DNA of 39,136 nucleotides from SSC4 sp964642445. GTDB taxonomy: Bacteria; Chloroflexota; Anaerolineae; SSC4; Amarolineaceae. The notes below the pieces were generated by a model. It was not told the DNA's origin. It did not search any database and worked only from the letters and a program-made list of their open reading frames with translations. A program made the position numbers and the translations under genes. This document shows positions 25,663 to 31,667 of the stretch, in pieces (positions within the stretch are counted from its first letter, which is position 1; the number at the start of each line of letters is the position of its first letter). Where the stretch lies: assembly GCA_964642445.1 (NCBI GenBank), contig CAZXQZ010000011.1, positions 1 to 39,136 on the forward strand, given 5' to 3'.

Positions 25663-27141
25663 TCATGACGAAGTCGGCTGTGCGAGGGACGGCCGGGCCG
25701 CATGCCAGACGGTCGCCTGCTCGTAGGCATGGGCCGTGCGCAGGATTGCTGGTTCACCAAACGTCGGACCCAGGACTTGCAGACCGATCGGCAGTCCATT
25801 CTGGTCGAATCCACACGGTACCGACAGCCCGCAGTTACCGGCCAGGTTCAACGAAATCGTGAACACGTCCGCCAGGTACATCTGCAAGGGATCAGCTGCC
25901 TTTTCACCGATGCGGAACGCGGTCGTGGGTGATACCGGGCTGACGATGACGTCGACCTGCTCGAACGCACGCTCGAAGTCGCGCCGGATCAGGGTCCGCA
26001 CCTTCTGGGCGCGCAGGTAGTAGGCATCGTAATAACCGGCGCTCAAGGCATAGGTGCCCAGCATGATACGCCGTTTAACTTCGGCGCCAAAGCCGGCACC
26101 GCGCGTCGCACGGTAGTTCTCCCACAGGTCGCTGGCGCCAGCCGAATAACCGTAGCGCACGCCGTCGTACCGCGCCAGGTTGGCCGACGCCTCGGCGGGG
26201 GCAATCAGGTAATACACCGGCAGTGCGGCCGGTGTATTCGGCATGCTCACTTCGTGGATTTCAGCCCCCAGCGCGGCCAGCTGCTCGATCGCGCGCCGCA
26301 CAGCGGCTTCGACTTCGGGCTGGATACCTTCGATGAAGTACTCTTTGGGCACCCCCACCCGCAGCCCGCGGATGTCACCGGTCAGTGCGGCGTGGTAATC
26401 GGGCACCGGCACCGGCATGCTCGTCGAATCCATGGGGTCGTGACCCGCAATCGCCCCGAGCAGAATGGCGGCATCGGTAACGTCCTTACCAAAGGTACCA
26501 ATCTGATCGAGCGACGAAGCAAACGCCACCAGGCCGTAGCGGCTGACGCGGCCGTAGCTCGGTTTGACACCCACGACGCCGCAGAAGGCCGCCGGCAGAC
26601 GTACACTGCCGCCGGTATCACTGCCCAGGGCACCCAGGCACAGGTCGGCCGCCACTGCGGCGGCACTGCCACCGCTCGACCCGCCCGGCACGCGTGTCAG
26701 GTCCCAGGGGTTGCGTGTGGTGAAATAGGCCGAGTTCTCGGTGGACGATCCCATGGCAAACTCATCGGTGTTGGTCTTGCCAAGAAGGACGGCGCCCGCC
26801 GCTTCGAGTTTGCGCACGGCGGTAGCCGTGTAGGGCGCCACAAAATTCTCGAGGATACGTGAGCCACAGGTCGTGCGCACCCCTTCGATGCACAGCACGT
26901 CCTTGATCGCCAGGGGGATGCCCAGCAAGGGGGTATCTTCGCCCGCGGCGCGCCGCTGATCGGCCGCTGCGGCCTGTTCCAGGGCCAGCTCGGGCAGCAG
27001 CGTCAAATAGGCTTTGACGTCATCGTCCAAGGCAATGATGCGGTCCAGGATTGCCTGGGTGAGTTCTACGGCTGTGATCCGGCCGGCGGCCAACAAATCG
27101 TGGGCCGCGTGCAGTGTCAGGTACGAGAGGTCCATCGTCAT
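25663..27141 (-). CDS. gatA: GatA, Asp-tRNA(Asn)/Glu-tRNA(Gln) amidotransferase subunit A
   Basis: This 492-aa amidase-signature enzyme releases ammonia from glutamine for transamidation of misacylated Glu-tRNA(Gln) and/or Asp-tRNA(Asn). The catalytic triad is visible: K80 in PLLGIPLAIKDVL, cis-Ser S155 in RVPGGSSGGSAAAVAA and nucleophile S179 in GALGSDTGGSVRLPAAFCG. The following GVVGVKPSYGRVSRYGLVAF and FASSLDQIGTF are diagnostic for GatA rather than other amidases. Length is standard. The gene begins at ATG 27141 and overlaps the gatC stop by four bases (ATGA), so translation is coupled. No gatB occurs in this window. Downstream genes in the same orientation are unrelated to tRNA charging. 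Confidence 0.97.
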   Translation of the reverse strand: MTMDLSYLTLHAAHDLLAAGRITAVELTQAILDRIIALDDDVKAYLTLLPELALEQAAAADQRRAAGEDTPLLGIPLAIKDVLCIEGVRTTCGSRILENFVAPYTATAVRKLEAAGAVLLGKTNTDEFAMGSSTENSAYFTTRNPWDLTRVPGGSSGGSAAAVAADLCLGALGSDTGGSVRLPAAFCGVVGVKPSYGRVSRYGLVAFASSLDQIGTFGKDVTDAAILLGAIAGHDPMDSTSMPVPVPDYHAALTGDIRGLRVGVPKEYFIEGIQPEVEAAVRRAIEQLAALGAEIHEVSMPNTPAALPVYYLIAPAEASANLARYDGVRYGYSAGASDLWENYRATRGAGFGAEVKRRIMLGTYALSAGYYDAYYLRAQKVRTLIRRDFERAFEQVDVIVSPVSPTTAFRIGEKAADPLQMYLADVFTISLNLAGNCGLSVPCGFDQNGLPIGLQVLGPTFGEPAILRTAHAYEQATVWHAARPSLAQPTSS

Positions 27142-27431
27142 GAATCTTCCAGTACGGCGCGCACACGAAAGTGGTCGTCCTCGGCGGCCGGTGCGTTGGC
27201 CAGGACATCGGCGACCGGGAGGCATGCGACGACCTCATCAGCGCGCCAGACGTTAAAAAGTGGCAGGACGCTGGCGGTGGCGGTGGCATCGGCCGTATCG
27301 ATCGTTTGCAGGCGGGCTGCATAGTCGAGAATCGAGGAGAGCTGGGTGCGGTAGAGCTCTTTTTCGTCGTTGGTGAGGCCTAACTTGGCCAGTTCGGCGA
27401 TGTGTTCGACATCTTGCAGGGTTAAGGACAC
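27138..27431 (-). CDS. gatC: GatC, amidotransferase subunit C
   Basis: The 97-aa product is a standard GatC: MSLTLQDVEHIAELAKLGLT is followed by EKELYRTQLSSILDYAARLQ, TASVLPLFNVWRADEV and the C-terminal VLANAPAAEDDHFRVRAVLE. GatC stabilises the GatA-GatB complex by wrapping around the interface. The start is GTG 27431 with CCGGAGCG upstream. It is the first gene of the leftward operon and is translationally coupled to gatA. The promoter lies at 27477-27505. Confidence 0.96.
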   Translation of the reverse strand: MSLTLQDVEHIAELAKLGLTNDEKELYRTQLSSILDYAARLQTIDTADATATASVLPLFNVWRADEVVACLPVADVLANAPAAEDDHFRVRAVLEDS

Positions 27432-27476
27432 AACACGCTCCGGGTCAGGTGAAATCGGGTCAACGAACTGTAAAAA

Positions 27477-27505
27477 ATTATAGCACTTTCATCCGGTACG
27501 GGCAA
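27477..27505 (-). promoter_or_regulatory. Sigma70-type promoter of the gatC-gatA operon
   Basis: On the minus strand TTGCCC (27505-27500), a 17-bp spacer and a perfect TATAAT (27482-27477) lie about 45 bp upstream of gatC. The predicted start is near 27470. Confidence 0.7.
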
Positions 27506-27518
27506 GTGGGGTTGGGGG

Positions 27519-27542
27519 GATTTTGGATTTTGGATTTTGGAG
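27519..27542 (+). repeat. GATTTTG heptamer repeat, copy 3
   Basis: Three perfect tandem GATTTTG units (27519-27539) are followed by GAG. It lies between the divergent promoters of gatC and the dioxygenase-like gene. It is the longest of the three copies in the window. Confidence 0.75.
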
Positions 27543-27582
27543 GGTGGGAGGGGCGCATCTTGAGGTCGTGGTCATAGATTTG

Positions 27583-27591
27583 TGATACAAT
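27583..27591 (+). promoter_or_regulatory. Extended -10 promoter for the dioxygenase-like lipoprotein
   Basis: TGATACAAT combines an extended -10 TG with TACAAT (27586-27591), 48 bp before the ATG. A weak TTGAGG lies at 27560 but its spacing of 20 bp is long. Confidence 0.45.
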
Positions 27592-27638
27592 AGCTGCTCA
27601 TGGTTTTTTGTGGGACAAACGATAGGAGAGGTACGACG

Positions 27639-28490
27639 ATGAAACGATTCAAGATTCTGCACGGCGGTGCGGCGGTGGTCATGCTGGCAGCGGTCGTCAT
27701 CAGCGGCTGCACCCGTGTCACGCCAGAGGCACCCGGTCCGACAGCTGCGCCGACTACAGCTGTGGCTGTGGTTGCAGCCACGGCTGTGCCAACGACGGAA
27801 TCAATGACTGCGCCACCGCCGACAGCCGCGCCTACTGCGGCTGCTGCACCCACTGTGGCGACACTGGCGGACCCCGTCACCGAGACGCCGGCAACCCCTG
27901 AACAGGCATTGGCCGCGCGCTTCAGCAGCTTCGCGGCCGCGCCGACGGCGCAGGGCGAGGTGCTGCTGCTGACTGGGCGGGTGTTGGACGGCGATGGTAA
28001 CCCGGTGCCCGGTGCGGCGGTGGAAATCTGGCATACCGATGCCCAGGGTATCTACGACCATCCGGGTGACCGGTCGACCAACAATCGCGATCGCGGCTTC
28101 CAGTTCTACGGCACGTCGATCAGCGACAGTGACGGCGTCTACACGTTTCGTACGATCAGGCCGGGGCAGTACGAGCCGCGCCCGCGCCACATCCACGTCA
28201 AGGTGAAACGCGATGGCACGGAGATTCTCACGACCCAGTTCTATTTCGAGGAAGACCAGGATACACTGGCCCAGGAGGGTGTGTTTGCACAGTCAGGGGA
28301 TTTGGGTGCCATGCTGATTCTGAAGGCGGTCGACATCCTGGACGGTGTGCCCGTACTGAGCAACGACCTGGTCATCGATAGCGGCACTGGGGCGGGTACC
28401 CGACAGCGCACGCCGGCGCAGACCGAAGGTCCTTACTACCCGCGCGCCGTTGTAGCCGATTTCGACAACGACCTGGCAGTGTTGCCCTGA
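27639..28490 (+). CDS. Lipoprotein of the intradiol ring-cleavage dioxygenase family, apparently permuted
   Basis: ATG 27639 follows GGAGAGG. The 283-aa product has a lipobox (VVISGC, C24) and a low-complexity Thr/Pro/Ala stalk to about residue 105. The catalytic beta-sandwich follows: GEVLLLTGRVLDGDGNPVPG, then GAAVEIWHTDAQGIYDHPGD, GVYTFRTIRPGQYEPRPRHI and HIHVKV. The four Fe(III) ligands expected for intradiol dioxygenases can be assigned as Y139, Y178, H184 and H186. The peptide that normally opens these domains, TPAQTEGPYYP...D.DNDL, is absent before the sandwich and is found instead as the last 26 residues (TPAQTEGPYYPRAVVADFDN, then DLAVLP). This suggests a circularly permuted domain. 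It would be an outward-facing enzyme acting on catechol-type aromatics; substrate unknown. Confidence 0.85.
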   Translation: MKRFKILHGGAAVVMLAAVVISGCTRVTPEAPGPTAAPTTAVAVVAATAVPTTESMTAPPPTAAPTAAAAPTVATLADPVTETPATPEQALAARFSSFAAAPTAQGEVLLLTGRVLDGDGNPVPGAAVEIWHTDAQGIYDHPGDRSTNNRDRGFQFYGTSISDSDGVYTFRTIRPGQYEPRPRHIHVKVKRDGTEILTTQFYFEEDQDTLAQEGVFAQSGDLGAMLILKAVDILDGVPVLSNDLVIDSGTGAGTRQRTPAQTEGPYYPRAVVADFDNDLAVLP

Positions 28491-28519
28491 GTTACCGCTG
28501 GCCTGACGGATGCACGCCT

Positions 28520-28545
28520 GGGCGGTGCCGGTGGTGGTACCGCCC
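28520..28545. terminator. Hairpin between convergent genes
   Basis: GGGCGGTGCC (28520-28529) and GGTACCGCCC (28536-28545) form a 10-bp stem with one G-T wobble and a 6-nt loop. It lies in the gap between the dioxygenase-like gene and the end of the Mrp operon. There is no T-run. Confidence 0.45.
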
Positions 28546-28556
28546 ACCGCGGTGCC

Positions 28557-28931
28557 TCACGCATTCTCGAACTCGGGCGCGGGGTCCGCAGCACTGGTGT
28601 CCTGAATCGTGCTGATGGCTGCCAGTTCGTCGCGCAGCCCTGGCTGCAGGGGAATCCCGATGCGGTAGGCAGCTGAGGCGATCGCATGGGTGGTTGCGGG
28701 CCCAGCCAGGAGCAAGAACGCGATCAGGATAAGCGCCTTGCCCAGGCCCAGGGGAGTCCACGTGACGGCCGCGATCAACAGAAATACGACGCCAAAAAGG
28801 CTGACTTTGCCCGTAGCGTGCAGCCGGGTATAGACGTCAGGCAGCCGGAGGTAACCCAGCACGCCCAGGAAAGAAAAGACCGTGCCGATGATCACGGCGG
28901 CAATGGTGATCAGTTGAAGAATCGTTTCCAT
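28557..28931 (-). CDS. mnhG: Mrp/Mnh antiporter subunit G
   Basis: This 124-aa, three-helix membrane protein shows the MnhG/PhaG signature: GTVFSFLGVLGYLRLPDVYT followed by RLHATGKVSLFGVVFLLI and then ILIAFLLLAGPATTHAIASA. The C-terminus has a polar tail of about 35 residues. MnhG is a small subunit of the multisubunit Na+(or K+)/H+ antiporter, needed for assembly of the complex. ATG 28931 is chosen; a TTG four codons earlier is possible. It is the last gene of the operon, 20 bp after mnhF. Confidence 0.92.
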   Translation of the reverse strand: METILQLITIAAVIIGTVFSFLGVLGYLRLPDVYTRLHATGKVSLFGVVFLLIAAVTWTPLGLGKALILIAFLLLAGPATTHAIASAAYRIGIPLQPGLRDELAAISTIQDTSAADPAPEFENA

Positions 28932-28951
28932 AGTGATACCCAAGACAGCTG

Positions 28952-29230
28952 CTAGAACACCTGCTCGTCGGCAAAGTACTTGGCAAAGGCAATCGTACTG
29001 ACGAAACTGAGCACTGCCAGCCCCAGCGCGACGTCGATGTAAATGCTGTTGCGCGTAATCAGGGCCAGAATCACGACGACCGCCAGCGTAATCGTGGCCA
29101 GCATGTCGGCCCCCACCAGGCGATCGATGATGTTTTCACCCCGCCACACACGCCACAGCGAGACCGCCATCAGCAGGATGTGGGCGAACAAGGTGATCGA
29201 GAGTACAACGGTTAGAATCGCGGCGACCAT
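28952..29230 (-). CDS. mnhF: Mrp/Mnh antiporter subunit F
   Basis: The 92-aa product has three predicted helices and the MnhF motif LWRVWRGENIIDRLVGADML, in which the DR.. and D residues are conserved, followed by ATITLAVVVILALITRNSIY and IDVALGLAVLSFVSTIAFAK. ATG 29230 is preceded by CGGAGG. Subunit F is part of the membrane arm of the antiporter complex. It lies 61 bp after mnhE. Confidence 0.93.
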   Translation of the reverse strand: MVAAILTVVLSITLFAHILLMAVSLWRVWRGENIIDRLVGADMLATITLAVVVILALITRNSIYIDVALGLAVLSFVSTIAFAKYFADEQVF

Positions 29231-29291
29231 GTGACCTCCGATCGTGCGTCAGGCGCAGGCCAGCAAGCGGGCTGCGCGGCGTGGTGCAGCA

Positions 29292-29768
29292 TCATGGCAG
29301 GATCCTGGCCAGGATTTCGCGCCGCTGGCGCTGCGCTTCATCGACATAACCCACCGCCTTAGTGACGTCCAGGGCATGCGTGTACATCACGCCATGCTCA
29401 TCGATTTCGACGACCAATTCGCCGGGAGAGAGCGTGATGGCATCCGCACTCAACGCAGTCGCCAGCTCAGAATCGGTGCCGGCCGCGATGGCAATGATAC
29501 CAGGTTGAATGGGCAGTGCCGGATCGAGCGTAATGCGTGCCACCAACAGGCCACCCTTGAACATGTCGATCACGACGATCCAGATGTACTGCAGGCTGGC
29601 CCACATCGCATCGGGCAGGCTGCGCAGGGCGATGCGCCGCGGTGTCGGGTGCAGCAGTGCCGTCAACCCCAGGGCAATAAGCAGGCCGAGCACGATATTA
29701 CTCAACTCGAGGTTGGCGGTCAGTCCGAGGTAGATGACCCATAAACCCAGAATCAACCATCCCTGCAC
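29292..29768 (-). CDS. mnhE: Mrp/Mnh antiporter subunit E
   Basis: The 158-aa protein begins at GTG 29768, four bases after AAGGAGGT, and so immediately follows mnhD (10 bp). Two N-terminal helices (WLILGLWVIYLGLTANLELS and IVLGLLIALGLTALLH) precede the family segment LQYIWIVVIDMFKGGLLVAR and the cytosolic part IAIAAGTDSELATALSADAI, TLSPGELVVEIDEHGVMYTH, and ALDVTK. TLSPGT/E... is the hallmark of MnhE. It stabilises the Mrp complex. Confidence 0.93.
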   Translation of the reverse strand: MQGWLILGLWVIYLGLTANLELSNIVLGLLIALGLTALLHPTPRRIALRSLPDAMWASLQYIWIVVIDMFKGGLLVARITLDPALPIQPGIIAIAAGTDSELATALSADAITLSPGELVVEIDEHGVMYTHALDVTKAVGYVDEAQRQRREILARILP

Positions 29769-29778
29769 GGTTACCTCC

Positions 29779-31266
29779 TTAACTGCCCAGTACGGCAGCA
29801 ATGTACGCCTGGGGATTGCCCAGCCATTGGCTCACAGCTACTGACAAACGAACCAGCGGTTCCGCCCATAGCCCCAAGACCACCACCGCGACGATGAGGA
29901 GCGCGGGGGCCAGCAACCGGTCACCGCCCGGTTTGGCTTTGGCTGCCTGCGGTGAAGGCTGCCACCAAATGCGCATGAACGCGCGCCCAACGTAGATCAG
30001 GGTCAGGATGCTGGCCATGCCGATCAGGGCGAGCGGCACCCACTGCTGCGCAGCAATACCGCTCTGGAACAGGGTCATCTTGCTAATGAAGCCGTTCGTG
30101 GGTGGAATGCCGGCCAGGGCGAGGCCGCCAATGAAAAACAGGGCACCCGTGGCCGGCATCGTTTTGCCCAGCCCCTGCACGACGTCGAAAGAGGCCGTTT
30201 TGACAGGCGCACGACTGGCGACGTAGCCTGCCAGCATGAGCATGGCCGCTTTGATCAGACTGTGATTGAAGGTAAAAATCAGCGCAGCGGTCAGGGCAAG
30301 CGGGGTGCCCCAGCCAACCGCCACCAGGATAAAACCAACCTGTGCCAGGGTCGAATAGGCCAGCATGCGTTTGGCGTTGTGGGTGCCGATCGCGCCCAGT
30401 CCTCCGTAGACGATACCGGCAATGCCCAGCACGATCAACGATCCCCGAATCATGGGCGCCTGCGCGACAAAGAGCAGGGTGGTCATGCGTAAGAAACCGT
30501 ACACCCCCAGCTTGACGACAACCGACGAGAGCATGGCACTCACCGCCGTGGGCGAGGCGGTGTGAAAGTCAGGCTGCCAGAAGTGGAACGGAAAGACCGC
30601 GCTCTTGATCATGAATGTGACCGACAACAGGACGATCGCCACCGGGACTAAAGGCAAATCAGGGCGCAGCGCAATACGGCTGGCCAAATCCGCCATGTTC
30701 AACGTACCATACGTGACGTACAGCAAACCACACGCCAGCAGCAGGGCCATCGAAGCCAGCAGGCTGATGTAGAAATATTTCAAAGCCGCTTCCAGGCCAA
30801 ACCGGTCGTCCGAACTGGCCGTGAGGATGGCACCCGAGAAGACTAGTAGCTCCGCACAGACAAACAGGTTGAACAAATCACCCGTCAGCATGGCGCCGGT
30901 CAGACCGGTTGTCAGCGTCAGAAACAAGACATAGAAGGAAGGATAGCGCACGGCCTTGTCCTGGCTGCCCAGCGCATAGATCACCCCCATCGTCAGTACG
31001 AGCTGGCACATCAAGACCATGAAAGTCGAAAGCGCGTCGCCAATCACCGTGATGCCGAACGGCGCGCGCCATCCACCCATTTGAACGACCGCTGGCTGGC
31101 CGCCCTGCCAGACCCGAACCAGCAGCAGGGTACTGCTGGCCAACGACGCTGCCATCACACCCAGGGCCCAGCGACCCTGCCAGCGCGGAGCGCGCCACCA
31201 GAGCAGCGCCGCGGCCGCGCCCGCCAGCGGGATCGCAATTGGGCCGAGAACCAGAAATTCACCCAC
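29779..31266 (-). CDS. mnhD: Mrp/Mnh antiporter subunit D
   Basis: A 495-aa proton-pumping-like subunit related to NuoN/NuoM of complex I. GTG 31266 has GGAGG at ideal spacing and gives an N-terminus that enters a helix at once; the longer frame upstream is polar and unlikely. Family motifs are GDLFNLFVCAELLVFSGAIL (conserved Glu in TM5), MIKSAVFPFHFWQPDFHTAS (conserved Lys in TM7) followed by PTAVSAMLSSVVVKLGVYGF, and RMLAYSTLAQVGFILVAVGW. About 14 helices are expected. With MnhA it forms the ion-translocating pathway driven by the proton gradient. Confidence 0.95.
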   Translation of the reverse strand: MGEFLVLGPIAIPLAGAAAALLWWRAPRWQGRWALGVMAASLASSTLLLVRVWQGGQPAVVQMGGWRAPFGITVIGDALSTFMVLMCQLVLTMGVIYALGSQDKAVRYPSFYVLFLTLTTGLTGAMLTGDLFNLFVCAELLVFSGAILTASSDDRFGLEAALKYFYISLLASMALLLACGLLYVTYGTLNMADLASRIALRPDLPLVPVAIVLLSVTFMIKSAVFPFHFWQPDFHTASPTAVSAMLSSVVVKLGVYGFLRMTTLLFVAQAPMIRGSLIVLGIAGIVYGGLGAIGTHNAKRMLAYSTLAQVGFILVAVGWGTPLALTAALIFTFNHSLIKAAMLMLAGYVASRAPVKTASFDVVQGLGKTMPATGALFFIGGLALAGIPPTNGFISKMTLFQSGIAAQQWVPLALIGMASILTLIYVGRAFMRIWWQPSPQAAKAKPGGDRLLAPALLIVAVVVLGLWAEPLVRLSVAVSQWLGNPQAYIAAVLGS

Positions 31267-31321
31267 CCCGCACCTCCACTGCGTCGAATCGAACAGGTTC
31301 CGTGGCTGACGCACGGCACGG

Positions 31322-31654
31322 TCAATGATGTAGGCCGGCAATCTTGTCCATGTCGCTGGTCCGCTCGCGCGCGGCCACCATGATCAACAGCGAGAGTACG
31401 AAGGCCAGGCCGCCCATGCCGATGACGATGGCAGTCAATACCAGGGCCTGGGGCAGGGCATCGCTGCGTTGCCCGGCGGCAGTGGTGTAAGCCGGTGTCA
31501 CGCCTTCATAGGCCCCGCTGCTGAGCAAGAAGAGGTTGATGGCATTGCCCAACAGAACAATTCCAATGGCCGAACGAATCACGTTGCGGCGCAGCAGCTG
31601 GAAGATGCCAACGCCAAAGAGTGTGCCAACCGCAATCGCTGTCAGAAGTTCCAT
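31322..31654 (-). CDS. mnhC: Mrp/Mnh antiporter subunit C (NuoK-like)
   Basis: This 110-aa, three-helix protein is homologous to NuoK. It shows GVGIFQLLRRNVIRSAIGIV followed by LLGNAINLFLLSSG and ALPQALVLTAIVIGMGGLAF and then VLSLLI. The DALPQALVLTAIVI stretch is typical of MnhC. ATG 31654 follows GAGGAG. It is 13 bp after the mnhA/B fusion and 55 bp before mnhD. Confidence 0.95.
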   Translation of the reverse strand: MELLTAIAVGTLFGVGIFQLLRRNVIRSAIGIVLLGNAINLFLLSSGAYEGVTPAYTTAAGQRSDALPQALVLTAIVIGMGGLAFVLSLLIMVAARERTSDMDKIAGLHH

Positions 31655-31667
31655 CGTAGACTCCTCG

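Noticed and set aside
25663..27431. A complete GatCAB locus
   Set aside because: Only gatC and gatA are present; the downstream genes are clearly a nucleotidyltransferase, an aminotransferase and a symporter.
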